Shown here in pieces: positions 40,870 through 62,684 of a stretch of DNA of 64,000 nucleotides. This stretch comes from Chondrilla cf. caribensis (taxonomy: Eukaryota; Porifera; Demospongiae; Chondrillida; Chondrillidae). The notes below the pieces were generated by a model that worked only from the letters and a program-made list of their open reading frames with translations, was not told where the DNA came from and ran no database searches. How positions within the stretch are numbered: the first letter of the stretch is position 1; each line of letters opens with the position of its first letter. Location of the stretch: contig OZ026558.1 of NCBI GenBank assembly GCA_964020155.1, positions 2,799,663 to 2,863,662 on the forward strand, read 5' to 3'. A program made the translations under genes and the position numbers.

Positions 40870-42380
40870 ATGAACACGGAAGATGGTAGAATCGATGACA
40901 AATTCATGGAAGCTGATTTATCGCGGGATTCTCTATCGGAGGAGGGAGATGCCGATGACGAGGACTCGGACGAATGGTGTTACGTAGTTTGTGGCTCGGC
41001 GCGGGGGAGGTTGTGCTGGGGGAAGCTAAGAGATGGGCGCAGTAAGTGTATCAGATGGGGTAATGACTGGGTCTCCCCTATAGAGTTTGAGAGAGAAGGA
41101 GGGAAGGGGAAGGCAAGAAAGTGGAAGCACTCTATTAGAGTAGTAGGAGGGGACCTACTAGGGAAAGCGCTGGTCCTGAGGCAGAATTTGACAAGGCAGG
41201 CTGTAACAACGCCAGTGCAGAGGCAAATTCACTAAATTCCTGTGCGGTCCGGGGAGAACCTGAGGCTGACCAGGGATTGGGTGCACTGAACCCGGAGTAT
41301 AAAGATGGGCCAGCAAACACTGAGCCTAGCTTACTAGAGGAGACAGCCAACCAGTCAGGGACAAGTACCAGGGTGTCCACGGAGATATCTGAGGATGTCC
41401 TAGGTAAGGGACCTACTGGGTGTGGGACTCATGCGGACTTGTCCGACTTTGGCCTGCTGGCAAGCTCCAGACAGTACAATGGGGAAGGTGTTAACCCTAG
41501 TGTTGCGGAGCCTGGTGTCACAGTCCTAACTGATGATTATCTGCTGAGGATGGAAAGGCGTGTAGCTGCTTTGGAATATGAATTAGTGAAGCAATGTAAA
41601 GTAAATGATATGTTGGAATTTAGATTGAAGCAGCTAGAAAAGGCCCACAAAGGTAGGGTAGAGGTAGGTAGCACTGGTGAAGGGGAGGTACCTAGATCGG
41701 AACCCTCTGAGTCTACTTCTCGCATGGATGATCAGTCGGCCGGTCCAATATCGCCCCAGCTCTCCAACAATGTTCCATCTGGTCAAAAGTCATCCGTGCG
41801 TGCAGCTGAAGTCAAATGTACAGAGGTTCGAAAAGGGAGAGGTAAGTTAGATAGTAAGTTACAGAATGTTCAGGCTGTTCCGCACAGTGCAGATGATTTG
41901 CAGACTTCGGCGAGCACTAATGGCAGTCACAGTAGGGATACCAGCGAGGAGTCTGAACGAGGAAGCAATGAGCAGATTCAGAAGAAGCCGGAAAGAAGTA
42001 AGGAAGCGGAAACTAGGAAAGTCGAACGCAGAAGCCATGATGCAAGGAGGAACGGATATAACCCAGGGAGCCACTACATTAAGAGACGGAAGGTATGGGG
42101 GACAAGAAGGTCTGTAACAGTAGAGTATGTGACGAGAGAGATAGAAAAAATAGTAGGGTCAAAGGGTGAGATAAATGTGAGGAGAGTGGAATTTAATAAT
42201 GAGAAGGGAGTTAAGTGGTGGTTCTGGGTAGAGGGTGAAGAGAGAATCCTTCAGGAACTGACCTTAAAATGTGACTGGGAACATTGGGAGCTACAATCGA
42301 TGCCTTTTTTAGGAAATGCCAGAGTCAGAGTGATACCGAAGAGGGGAAGGAGCCCCATGGGGAGGGGGGTGAAGACCTAA
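40870..42380 (+). CDS. LINE ORF1 protein with one frameshift
   Basis: The frame from ATG 40870 (acidic start, then basic; stop at 41235) is overlapped by a second frame open from 41139 to TAA at 42378-42380. Together they span a charged, low-complexity protein with a short coiled-coil-like segment (about 41550-41640, MERRVAALEYELVKQ) and a basic C-terminal part (KVWGTRRSVTVEYVTREIEK). No slippery heptamer in the right phase was found in the overlap, so a mutational frameshift is more likely than a programmed one. ORF1 proteins of LINEs bind the element RNA; that role is by analogy. Confidence 0.65.
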
Positions 42381-45300
42381 TGGATACAGGGGAAGCTAGG
42401 CATGGGGAGTGGGTAGGTAATACAAGGATGAATAATGGAGGCAGTAGTGATTATAGTAAGAAAATAGGTCAGAATATCATGAATAATAGGCTTGATAGTG
42501 TAGGTTCTAGGGCCAAATATTGCGAAAGGAGAAAAAATGTTACAGTAGATATTAGCAATAAGGATTACATAGATGTTATATGTTGGAATGTGGAAGGGTG
42601 GTCAAATACTAGGAATAAGGGTAACAATAAGGTCCGTGGGGTAATTGAGGATGATTATAGACAGGCGGTGGTAGATTACTATAACCCTGACCTGCTAGTA
42701 TTGACAGAGACATGGCTAGGACTAGGAGAAAGTGCTTTCCTACCGGGATATACATGGATTGGTAGGAACAGAACATCGTTAGATGATAGGGCGGTAAGGG
42801 GTTCGGGGGGAGTTGGAGTATTTGTAAGAGAGAGTCTAGTGGAGCAAGGTTTTGAAATGGTGGTGATAGACGATTCGATTGAAGATGTTTTAAGGGTGGA
42901 GCTTAAGAAAAAGGATGATCAACTCATAGGAGAGAGTTTGTTTTTATGTATCTGCTACATTCCTCCAGAACTATCAGGTCGGAATGTTAATGTAGAGGAA
43001 ATTTATGAAAGAATAGGGGATCAAATTTTAAACTATAAGGATATGGGAAGGATTATTTTGTGTGGGGATTTTAATGGGAGATGTGGTAGCTCTCAAGAAA
43101 GTGTGTTTGCAGATTTTGGGGTAGAGATTGTGCAGGAACGAAAGGTTGTTGATTTGGTTAAGAATTACAGTGGGCAGTTATTAATGGAATTAATGCAGGT
43201 CCATAACTTGTGTATGTTGAATGGGAGAGGAAATGACAACTCCAACAATTTTACATGTATTTCAGGGAGAGGAAAGTCTGTAGTAGATTATTGCATTACA
43301 CAGATAGATAACATGAATGATTTGAAGAATTTCGAGGTAGTAACAATGAATGATTTCTGTGAAATTAGTAATAGAGATATCCTGATTAGGAAGCCTGATC
43401 ATTCACTTCTGAGATGGGCCATCGTAGTTTCAGATAGTGTTGAAGATAGGAATGAGTCTTTAGGTGATGAAAACTCTATAGACAAGATAATCTGGACCTA
43501 TCCAAACAATAATGAGGAAGAATACTTGGAACAACTGCAACCTAAACTGAAGAATTTGGAAAATAAGTTAGGAAATAACATGGGTGCTATTAACATTGAT
43601 GAAATGTATGAGGAGTTTTGTGGGTCTGTTTTTGAGTGCTTGGAACGCAAGCCAATTAAGCCAATTAGCAAGAGAAGGTTGAGGAAAAGTAAACCTTGGT
43701 TTAATAGGGATTTGTGGAGGTTGAGGAAAGAATTCCATGGTGCGGAAAGAAAATGGCTAAAAGGGAAAATTGAGAGGAGAAGGTATATACGAAGTAGAAA
43801 TGAATATAAGAGGGAGGTTGAAAAGGCTAAGCATGCTTTCGAGAAGGATCTATGTGCTGAACTAGATGAATTGGAGGGGAGAAATCCTAGTAAATGGTGG
43901 AAGAAGGTCAAGGGGTTTATGGGTAATGATAAATATAAGGTGGATTTTAAGAAGGTAGTAGATTGCAGGGGCAACTTAATTGAAGGGAAGGACAAGGTTT
44001 TTGATATTTGGACGAGTCATTTCAATGAGCTGCTGAATAATCAAGATGAACAAAATAATACAAGAGACACAGAATTAGATGTAACAGGTGGTAGTAGTGG
44101 AAAATTTGATGAGTTAGATAGGCCACTAGATAAAGAGGAGGTAGAGAAAGCTATTAGAGACGTGCGTCTGAATGCAGCTCCAGGGCAAGATTTGATTATA
44201 GGAAAATGGGTAAAAAATGGGGTAGTAACAGATTTCATCTTCAAGTTTTGTGAGAAGTGTTTAGAGTTAGGTCAGATTCCCAATGCCTGGAGAAATGGTT
44301 ACATTGTGCCAATTCCTTAGGGGACTTCAAGAGGTGTGCCCGACCCTAGAAAATTTAGAGGTATTAGTGTACTTTCGGTTGTATATAAGATATTCTGTAC
44401 AGTTATGAGAAATAGGCTCATTGAGGTAGCAGAATCAAACGGGTTATTATGTGAGGAACAGAATGGTTTTAGAAAGGGTAGGGGGTGTGTAGATAATATT
44501 CTGATGTTATCGCTGCTGGGATCAAAGTATTCGAAAGTAGGGGATGGGCTAAGGTGTGGCTTTATCGATTTACAGAAGGCATATGATTCAGTCAACAGGG
44601 ACAAATTATGGGATAAGTTGGGAAAAATGGGAATCAAAGGCAAATTGTTAGAATGCATGCAATCGATTTATGAAGACGTGAAATGTACTGTGAAGCTTGG
44701 GGAGGAATGTGGGAAGTCTTTTTGTATACAATCTGGCCTACGCCAAGGATGCGTACTATCTCCCTTGTTGTTTAGTTTGTATATAAATGAATTACCACAA
44801 CTTTTAAAAGATAATGGGCTTGGAGTTAAAGTGGATGAAAGTATGAATGTACCAGGACTATTATATGCAGATGACCTAGCAATTTTTGCTGATAGTGATG
44901 ATAATTTGAATAAAGCTTTTGAGGTGGTTAATGAGTGGTGTAAGGATTGTGATCTGAAAGTAAATGTTGAGAAATGTAATGTAATACATTTTAGAAAGAA
45001 AAAGACAGAACGAACCAGCTGCAGATGTGTCTTCAAAATTGGAGATCAAATAATTCAGACAACACAATCTTACAAATATCTTGGGGTAGTTTTGAATGAA
45101 TTCTTAGAAGACAAAGCAATGATTAGTGAGGCATTGAATAAGGGAAGGAAGGCTTTATACGAGGTAATAAGAATGAAAAGACAAATTGGACAGATAGGAT
45201 GGAGGTCATTTTCCAAATTATTCACGAGTCTAGTTCTACCAAGTATGATGTATGGGTGTGAAGTGTGGGGGTTAATGGGAAAGCATGGTAAACAATTAGA

Positions 45301-46078
45301 AAGAGTACAATTGACAGCGATTCGAAATTTTTTGGGAGTACATTCAAAATTTCCAATTACAGCTTTAGAACTAGAAGCAGGATGGTTGCCGATTAGGTGG
45401 GAGATTCAGCTACGGGCCTTCAGACTGTGGATGAAGATTGAAAGAATGGGAGATAACAGACTGATAAAGAAAATAGTTAGATCGACTTGGGAAGACAGTG
45501 ATTGGGGAATAGGGATTAGGAAATTTGCATTATGGTTTGGGGTAGAAGAGCATGAGATAACAGCAAAGTTATTTGAGGGATTGAATAATTATCAAGTTGA
45601 TTCAATAGTAAGATCTAGTATTTGGAGAGCAGTTAGAGGTGAATGGGGTGAAGCAATTAAAAACAAAAGTAAATTAGAATGGTGGAGGAGGGAGTTGGAA
45701 GTAAGCGGAGATAGACTTGGAGAAGGCAGGGGAGGGATTGTATACATAGAGGATAGAACTTGTAGGAGATTAGGGGCTGAATTAAGGGCAGGGTGTTGTA
45801 AATTAGAAGTGGAGATGGGTAGATGGAGAGGAAATAAGAGGGAGGATAGAATATGCAAATTATGTGGAGAGGGAATTGAAGATGAAAAGCACTTTTTAAC
45901 AATATGCACAAAGCTTGATTTGCATAGGGTTTGGATGAGAGAGGAAGAGAATCTTGGAAACTTGAATGAGGATGAAAAGAGTGACAAAATTTTGAAGAGT
46001 TTGGAAATGCCCAAGATTGCCAGATTTGTTCTAAATATGTGGAAATCTAGAAAGGAACTATTAAAATTTAGTAAATAG
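42380..46078 (+). pseudogene. LINE ORF2: endonuclease, reverse transcriptase, Cys/His end; one nonsense codon
   Basis: ATG 42380 overlaps the ORF1 stop. The endonuclease domain starts at VDVICWNVEGW (about 42570) and includes CGDFNGR and KPDHSLLRW. The RT has FIDLQKAYDSVNRDKLW, LRQGCVLSPLLFSLY and the catalytic YADD at 44864-44875. The C-terminus holds a CKLC..HFLTIC motif (about 45856-45906). A single in-frame TAG at 44318-44320 splits the protein between the endonuclease and RT cores; the frame is otherwise open for ~1230 codons. One point change from a sense codon explains it, so the copy is young but inactive unless the stop is read through. Confidence 0.85.
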
Positions 46079-46165
46079 GTACTAAATAACTTTTGGAATT
46101 CTTATTTAGTGCTATTTTGGACAACTGTCCTACAATGCACTTTAATAACAATAATAATAATAATA

Positions 46166-46407
46166 ATATAATATGTGTTCCTACGCGTAACCGCAACAAT
46201 GAATTTATATTATAATTTATATTGCGCGAAAACAAGATGGCCGATTTCGAACGCCGACAATTAGAAATTGGGCTAGAATTCGCGCACTGAAGCTCCGCCG
46301 AACGTTATAACTTCAGCGAAGGTTGTTCTAAATCTATGGAAGACGCCCAAGTAATTCGAGTGCGGGGGCGGCAGCCCCACGAGTTTTTGAACTCGAATTA
46401 CTTGTTA
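46166..46407 (+). mobile_element. Dispersed hairpin element, copy 3 (split by the LINE)
   Basis: Matches 9550-9785, including GCGTAACC.CAACA, the GCGCGA..GATGG.CGATTTCGAA segment and the CAAGTAATTCGAG stem. Its missing left end probably lies at 40583-40612, on the other side of the LINE. Confidence 0.65.
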
Positions 46408-46785
46408 TCTGTAAAATGTATATATTTTCTAGGACCTGCATGAAAACCCACATTCGTGGATGCAGCTTCCCATTGTCAAATAATAATTATCTATCTATCT
46501 ATCTTTCAAGCCAAGATTCACGGACGGCGCTAAGAGAAAGAAGAGCTACAAAGCGGTCACCGTACTTGTTTCAAGTCCGTACACTCCAGCATTCGGGGAG
46601 ATACAAGTGTCCGGAAATAGATTTGTCCGGAAGTTAATCAGTTACCCTAGCTGGAAGGAGATTCGAACGAGAAAGACGGCAGTTCCGAGTGTTTCAACTC
46701 ATACGCGTACCGGTCCCGATACATATACCGTATACACAGATATAGCTGAGCCAATTTTGACGAGGCGTATCACCGCCAGAACGCA

Positions 46786-55239
<8,454 letters not shown>

Positions 55240-55834
55240 GAAGACATTAAGGGGCCAGGATACCTTTTTGCTGAGAGCTGCAAACATACATGTGAACATA
55301 CATGAACAAATATTAATATAGAGAACTCAATATTACTATGCTTGTGATTCAATGCATGTTTCCATGCCAATGAGCTTTGCCTATTTTGGGTGATGACATT
55401 GTGATTCGTGATTTTGTTGGACATATAAGAATCCAATCATTTAAGGTATATACCCTTCATATGGGTGGATGTTCTTGTGTGTGCACATATATACCTGTCC
55501 ACACACAAACTTTCAAAACAACTTTCAGAGGCATTTTGGGCATTCTAAAAATCCTGCCACTACAGCAATGCCTGATATAATGCTTTCCATATCGGTCATA
55601 ATAAAGAGAGTACTAGTATTGTACCATATTTGTGACATTAGTAACAAGTGTTGGCCAATATTGGAATAAAATTTACTCTATCATTTCTTGAGAAGCAATG
55701 TTTCTATATACACATGTATGCATGTGCATATTATACAAGTGTCAGGACATACATGAACACATACAATAATTGTCTCTAAATATGTCCACATATTATATAA
55801 ATGTCTATATATAATATTGTATATATACAAGTGT

Positions 55835-56251
55835 TTACATAATATTATGTACACCTGTATAAGTATATATGCACTCGCGTCTGTACATATGTACATATAT
55901 ACATGTTTCATTTGCAAAGAGTAGGCAGGATGTGGATTGGTTTAGCAGAGTTGTACGTATTAGTTGTCTACAACTCTACTAAACCAATCCACATCCTGCC
56001 TACTCTTTGTGGATGACATTGCAATGTTCTCAGATAACCCACATGATCTTCAAGAATCCCTAAATCTTCTACAAAAATTTTGAAGTTCCTCTTCATTGAA
56101 CATCAATATAAACAAAACAAAAGTTGTTGTTTTTGGGCAAAATCAAAAACACATAAAATTGAATGGACAATTAATATATATATTATATAATACAAGTGAT
56201 TACATTATGTACACCTGTATAAGTATATATGCACACGTGTCTGTACATATA
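55835..56251 (+). mobile_element. LINE RT fragment with a hairpin, flanked by ~55-bp direct repeats
   Basis: 55970-56170 encodes an RT piece (FVDDIAMFSDNPHDLQESLN, then KTKVVVFGQN). Its left end forms a 38-bp-arm hairpin with the adjacent sequence (55918-55955 with 55969-56006, 13-bp loop). ATTATGTACACCTGTATAAG and its neighbourhood occur on both sides (about 55835-55890 and 56196-56251). Confidence 0.7.
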
Positions 56252-57249
56252 TAGTATACACATCCGAGTGTGTTTGTAAGAACAACAACGATCAGGTCTG
56301 ATGGATGTGTGTATGTTCATATTGGAAAGGTACTTGTTGTACATGTACATGCAGTTTTGTCCAGGCACTATTATAATCTTATTATGTATGTACATGTATG
56401 CATTCATTGTTTATTGTATATGTCTGTACAGGCCTAGGTCTTTGTTATACACGTGCACACAGCTCTGTTTGCACATGTACTGTATGCATGTATGTACCCT
56501 TCACACGAATGTACCTCCAAGGGGTGATCTGTCTGGTAAAGAGGTTGGCTGTAATGGGTCACCAGTGTGAGGAGAAGGGGAGCTTGGAGTAATTTGATCT
56601 ACAGGTAATCAATGAGTTGTGAATGTAGGGAGGTGATAATTCAGGAAGATGGCACTACTCTAAGAATGATCCTACAGATCAAGAAGGTGAACTCCAGTCA
56701 AGAACACTATGGGGCCTTTTCTCTCAAGATAACACCATTTGATTGACCATGATTTGTAATGGCATGAAATGGATTGTAGAGAACAGCAAACATGTATGGT
56801 AACTGGATTGAAAATCTATGATTCAACTATTACACATATTATTTTTAATGCTGGATGAAAAAACAGTTACTTTTCAAAAACTCACTTTTCATTTGTTCTT
56901 CTTATGACTTGCACATTAAGACAACTGCTTCACCTGTTAAATATGATTGGTTTTCCTTACAATTCTTGGTGATGAACTTGTTTTCTTTCATATAGCATGA
57001 GGGGTTTACATGGATACTACGCATAAACACTTCAATTGTCAGTGATAATAATACGGACAACCGTTCACTTTTCAAACGCACGCGTCATTTCGAGTTCGAA
57101 TGCAGAACAATAATCTGTTTGCGCTAGCCTAGACTGGACTACGCCAGACTACGTATAGAGACTATCATACTACGTAGCCAATATCGCCCATAAAATAGAC
57201 AGGAGTCGCGAATACAGGAAATCAATATAATATTATTATATTGTCTGTC
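56252..57249. other. Intergenic region between the two sushi genes
   Basis: No gene is supported. Probably contains the promoter of the downstream paralogue near its 3' end. Confidence 0.45.
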
Positions 57250-57462
57250 TTCAGACGGCCTGTTTCTAGTCGAATTGGGCTACAATTTCAACGGGAATTC
57301 TCAGCTTGCTTTTGGGAACCAGTGATAGCTGACCAGCTTAAAAGAGATTCGAATGAGAAGGACAGTATTTCCGCGTATTTCAACTCTTCCGCATACCAGT
57401 CCCGCGGTGAAGCCACAGATAGCTCAGCCAACTTTGACAAGGCGTACCATCACCAGATCACA

Positions 57463-59003
57463 ATGTTCAAACTACTGATCGTTACTACTTTGGGTGAGTC
57501 TGCAATCCGCTATATTACACTGACATGTACGCCAGGACGGACGCTTCTAGTCCGGCAGTTTTCCGCTCTGACGAATTTGCTCGAAGAGAGCTCTTGAGAG
57601 CCAACGATGAACCTTATTAAGTCATAATTATTAATTGTGAACCTTCATGCATAAAACGCGGCATATACTCCCTCGAAGAGAAGGTAGCATAGTCAGCTGT
57701 GCATTCCGTGCACCAACCGTAACCACAGATATAAGACTTAAGCGCAGACGGTGGGTAATCGTTGCGCGACTCTACACCGACTCTACAGGAGTGTATAGTT
57801 TAGTGTAATGTAGACTACGTGTAAAAATCGAAATATTATGATCGCATGCGCATGGCGCAATCGCCCACCTGGTTTACATGAATACATGTGATAGAAGGTT
57901 CAGACCAAAGGCATTCGTAGGCTTTACGGATGGTAGTTAGGGAGCAAGGAATAATCGTGCTCGGTACAACCTGGCTCGAGGAGTAATTCCGTTGTCCTCG
58001 AGCTCGCGACTAATAATAGATCGTACAATATTCGACCGCGAATATTGCAAATTCGGCCGGGTCGGTTTTCTTGGCCAATTTCAGTTGGACAAGAACGAAT
58101 TTCGGCGTGAACCGTAGCCTACATACCTAGTATTAAAACATGCCATTTCGTTTTGGATGCTGCATAAACTGGACTTTCTGTTCCTTATATACAGACTATG
58201 ATTCTGAAAGATTGAGGGAATCACACCAGGTTCAGTTAACGCTAACGTTATATTCCGAATCACTGAAACAGATCCATTTTTCATTTTCTCTTCATTTAGT
58301 AAACACAAACTATTCTCATTGATGCCTGTGGTAGTTTTCCCTTCCCCGAGTGCCAATGAGACTAGCTTGTGTCTGTAACTGGATTATTGTTTCTTGTACA
58401 CATTGTCTGTACAAGGAACAGAAATCAAGTTCGTGTGAATATAGTAAAAATAGCTATGTATTAATAACAATAGTAATAATTATCATTTTAAATTTAATAT
58501 ATACTCCTCAGTAATATCCCTTAGTCCCCTAATAATGTCCCTTAGTAATGTGTGAATTAAACTGTTGAATTCAAAGACTCGATGAGCACTTCAGCCCCAT
58601 CCCCTCCTGATGTTGTTGTTGTAAATTAATGTTAATGGCATTAAGATATCATGCACATAGATATCTCCGATGAAGTAGTTTGAGGGCAAATACTTACTTG
58701 TGAACTGCTTGGCATGGATGAATGACAAGATACCCCCACACACCAAACAATGCAAGATACAACCTGTTATCTAAACTCTGTACATTCTATAGTGGGAGCT
58801 GTCACAGTGTTCGTTGGTGGTGCTCTGTTATCACCAGAAGACTCACCAGTTAAAGTGACAGCTGCGATCAGACACGGGGGCTATTTCAAATTGATTATTA
58901 GCACAGATCATCCTAGTAGTGATCCGCCCTGTTCAATGGAAGTTGAGCATTGGAAAATTGGGGTAAAAAAGAGTCACCCTTTACAAAGTAAGACATTACA
59001 CAT

Positions 59004-59065
<62 letters not shown>

Positions 59066-59075
59066 ACATGCACAT

Positions 59076-59117
<42 letters not shown>

Positions 59118-60755
59118 GCGCGCGCGCACATGCACATGCATACATGCATGCATGTACACACAAACATGCACACACGCACACACATGCACAACACATACCA
59201 CTTACACACAACACACAGACACATACAAGGTGCCCCCTCCTCACAAACACATCACATACATCACACAATATAATTATATTGTACATAGTATATACATATC
59301 ATCAATTAACACACATGACTTTTACAATATTCTGGTAGATCATAAGACGGCAGCCAATATTGTCTCAGGACATGACATTGCTCTTACTTGTGATAAGAAA
59401 AATTTTAGTAAATTACTTATGCCTAGTAAGTGACCTTTTTGGTATATGTATCCAAAGTTGCTAACACCCACGTTGTGTACATAGCCGCAATTGTATGTGC
59501 ATAGCATGCAGAGGGGTAGCTGTATCTAAGAACAACAGATTATGTACTCACAAGTAGATATGACGACTGAGAGCTAATCTGTACACATTCTAGAGGAACA
59601 CCTACGCACACACCTACACGCACAAGGAGTCATGGCGCCTACATATCTGGGAAACTTGATTCAATGTGCTGTGTATGCAAGTACCAATAAGTAATGGATT
59701 AGAACTCCAACTGTCAGTGATGAATAATGATAGGAGAGTGATAATTTCCAATGTTACACTAGTGCATTAAATTGATTCCAAAACCACTTTAACTGGAAAC
59801 TAGTTTGATGCATATGCAGGAACATGTTAATGTTTTATACCACATATTGAGGTGGCTTAAAACTGTTTAAATCTGATTAAAGTGCTGTAGCACTCTAGTA
59901 TAACCTATTTGGACTACTTTTAAGTGGCATGGTTGACATAAGGTTCCAGTACCCTAGCTTGCTGTGCATATACATACAGTTAAAAGTAATTTGCCCATTT
60001 TCCAAAGATCTGGTGTGTCCTGAACCTCCTGACATCCAGTATGGATTAGTGACATATGATGGGAGGAAGGCTGCTTATACATGTAATCCTGGTTACATAA
60101 TGGAAGGTAATGAAGTCCTGACTTGCAGCATTAGATTGGGAAAGTGGATTCCAGCACCACCAATATGCATCGAAGGAGAGAATAATCATACATTCAATTT
60201 GACAAGTAGGTATAACAATAGTTAATATAATTATACTAGTATAATATCCATACAGTAACTTCACATGTGTTCAATTGCAAGGAAAATGGATGGAATTAAT
60301 GTTTAAGAGCAAGACATTTCTGTAACATGTACTAATAATGCATACAATCATATCATCATGCAATGGGTTGCAGAATTCACTTGTATTGTATTTCCACACA
60401 TGCAGATCAATCTATTAGTAATCAACATGCACATCCCTTCAACCTTGTCAATGGAAATATTGCTTTAGAGTCAGAAGCAGGTTAGGGAGTGATGATACTC
60501 CAAAATATTAAACAAATTGCACAACATCAAGATCACAAAGTATGTACTGCGTGTTATGATTTGGTAATGTAGCATCTCCTACATGCAACTATCCTGGGAT
60601 GATAGCTAATGGTTATGAGCCTTATGTAAGAAGAGGAACAGCCGTAGGTGAAAAGGTATATTACAGATGTAAAATGGGATTCACATTGAAAGGAGACTCT
60701 ATTAGAACATGTCAAAAGGACTACACTTGGAGTGGGGTTGCCCCAGTGTGTACAG
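57463..60755 (+). CDS. Tandem paralogue of the sushi gene, first six exons
   Basis: Exons: 57463-57493 (signal peptide MFKLLIVTTLG), 58730-58987, 59339-59425, 60008-60205 (sushi 1, CPEPPDIQYGLVTYDGR..YTCNPGY), 60406-60480 and 60573-60755 (sushi 2, CNYPGMIANGY..TCQKDYTWSG). All are phase 1 to phase 1, and each aligns with its counterpart at 46786-50479. Exon 2 (TCYLNSVHSIVGAVTVFVGG) and exon 3 encode a domain I do not recognise. The donor after 60755 implies further exons, but no SRCR exon is visible before 64 kb. The gene is therefore either truncated or continues beyond the window. Homology to the first copy persists in the intron to about 61.1 kb. The product is inferred to be secreted, acting in adhesion or recognition. 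Confidence 0.8.
59009..59137. repeat. (CA)n with a (CG)6 run in intron 2
   Basis: CA repeats interrupted by GTGCACATGCACATGCA and ending in CGCGCGCGCGCG; alternating purine-pyrimidine throughout. Confidence 0.95.
59835..59935 (+). repeat. ~100-bp dispersed repeat, copy in intron 3 of the paralogue
   Basis: CCACATATTGAGGTGGCTTA..TTAAAGTGCTGTAGCACTC; see 49565-49670. Confidence 0.65.
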
Positions 60756-62103
60756 GTACATGCATACTGTACATACATACAGAGATTGTAAAATTGTGTT
60801 TTTGAAGGTGCCTATATTATAGGAAGTACATTTGCATGTATTGTAGGTTTGTACATTAAACAGTATATATGTGAGCTGTTGTGCTTATCTTCATAACACT
60901 TCAAACAATTCAGCAAACTTGCAAATAAGCCAACAATAAGTGCAAGAATATTATTATTAAGTTTTTTATAGATTGATAAAAACCTCAGTACTCTTTTCTT
61001 TAATGTCTTATGGAACTGTACATACCTACATGCTGAGTAAGAAAAGCAATTTTCTATTCTGGATAAAACGTGCTGAACAGCACAGTGCTCCAATCCTAAT
61101 GGTTCCACTTTTGTTGTTGAGGAAACGAGGTACTGTGCCAATAAGTGACAACTTGTGATACACTTTTCTGGGTTTAGTTTGGCCAAGATTTTTATGTGTG
61201 GGCAGGAGGGCAGGTCACATGAAACACACTATGAATTAATGATATTTAAATTGAAATTTAGTTTTTAGATATTTTATCTGGAGAGAGTAATTATAGTAAA
61301 AATCAAATAACTTCAAAGGAAACATCTTTGTTATGTTTCCTATATGTTCCTCTCCTTAACCTTTGTTACAACCTTCAGAAGCAAATTTATTCGCTAAAAA
61401 GTGGGATTTAAGATCCTAAAGTGTTTAGATAGGATCTTGCGAGCGAATACGAGATAAGCACCCATAGTCTGTTAATGGCTGCTTGGATAGTTGCCCAATA
61501 ACATACCGTATCTACTTCAGGTCTCTACTGTACAAGCCACCTGATGCACCAACAATTATGCAACACAGTTGAAAATTTGCCGTTGCGGACGTCCGCATGT
61601 CCCACATCCCACATCGACCTCGAGGCCAACCTCATGTCACATAAGGTAACATGCACCATGCACGTGTTAGATTCGAGTATTGAACCATAGACTGTCGTTT
61701 TCCAGCAGGTTCTCCTGTAGCTTGCATTCAGCTAGGACTGCATGCAATCTTTTCTTTCGTTGGCATTTAGAGACACAGTTTTGCGCATTCCCGCTATGTT
61801 TTCCATATTCCGTTGACTCCACTGTAATGGAGATTACGTAGGTAATCGGAGTTAATTAGGGAGGCTTACATAATAAGTGGAAGGTACAGTGCAGCTCGTT
61901 GAGTAAATGGGTCATTTTGAATGAAGGTTTTGCCGATCAAAGATCCAATGAACATTGTAGTTCGAAGTGCCAACCAATCCGGATGTTTTAGGTGTTGCAT
62001 GGTTACAGAAATAGTCATTCTGTAAACAGAATTTCTAGAGAGAACCTAACAATTTGGCTTTTATTCCCTCCCTTCTCCCAGCCCTTCAAGTCAAGGGTAG
62101 TAT
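60756..62103. other. Non-coding stretch after the sushi paralogue
   Basis: The first ~350 bp still align with the intron at 50480-50760. Beyond that no exon or element was recognised. Confidence 0.5.
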
Positions 62104-62684
62104 CAGTGGCGTAGGAACAGGGGCGTCTTTTAGAAGAAGACAATATTTTTTAAAATTACTGATTTTTAAAAATCATAAGCAGAAAATGAAATATCACACA
62201 GTCAAACTTTAATACAGTACCCAAAAACATATATGAGGCCTAATAGGGCAAATTGTTTCTATAAAAGTGGCAACAAAACTCAAAATTAGGCTGCACAGCT
62301 CTCACAGTTGCATCCGCCATGTTGTAGAAAGATTGCGCAATTCAAAGGAAAATGGCTTCCCCGTCATTGTTTGAGTATTTTACCGCACGTTTAAAGGCTT
62401 CCACGCCCACGTCTACAGCAATTTCAGCCTCTACCAGATCTATGCCAAGTTCTTCTGTTGTAACAACTTCCACGCAATTGAGTGTCACTGAAACAATTTT
62501 GATCTAGTGTTTTTAAAAATGTTTAGCTATTTGTGAGGCAGTTTGAAAATTATACTGTAATGGTCACAGTCGAGTGACTGGCATGCATAATTTATTACTG
62601 ATACGAAGATTTAGGAAGCACATAGTGCAACTGGCCCCTTGAGAACCTGCCCTCCCCACTTTTAAATTGCTTCCTACACCCCTG
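62104..62684 (+). mobile_element. hAT-like non-autonomous element
   Basis: Starts CAGTGGCGTAGGAAC and ends CTTCCTACACCCCTG (imperfect inverted ends), with AGTAT on both sides; the 12 bp AGTATCAGTGGC are repeated, so the exact boundary is ambiguous. An internal 51-codon frame (62352-62507, MASPSLFEYFTARLK, Ser/Thr-rich) looks like the N-terminus of a hAT-type transposase with the rest deleted. Confidence 0.5.

Larger units (their letters stand above)
40640..46165 (+). mobile_element. Near full-length LINE with ORF1 and ORF2
   Basis: Non-LTR element of about 5.5 kb. It has a 5' region with a short upstream ORF (40769-40873), ORF1 (40870-42380), ORF2 (42380-46078) and an (AAT)n tail at about 46149-46165. 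The upstream frame and ORF1 overlap as ATGA; ORF1 and ORF2 overlap as TAATG. It appears to have inserted into a hairpin element whose pieces remain at about 40583-40612 and 46166-46407. Exact ends and target duplication were not resolved. Confidence 0.85.

Noticed and set aside
41139..41235. Programmed -1 frameshift in LINE ORF1
   Set aside because: GGGAAAG occurs at 41161 but in the wrong phase for a slippery site; a simple indel is more likely.
43498..46014. Antisense ORFs of up to 165 codons
   Set aside because: Ser/Leu/Pro-rich shadows of the LINE ORF2 on the opposite strand.
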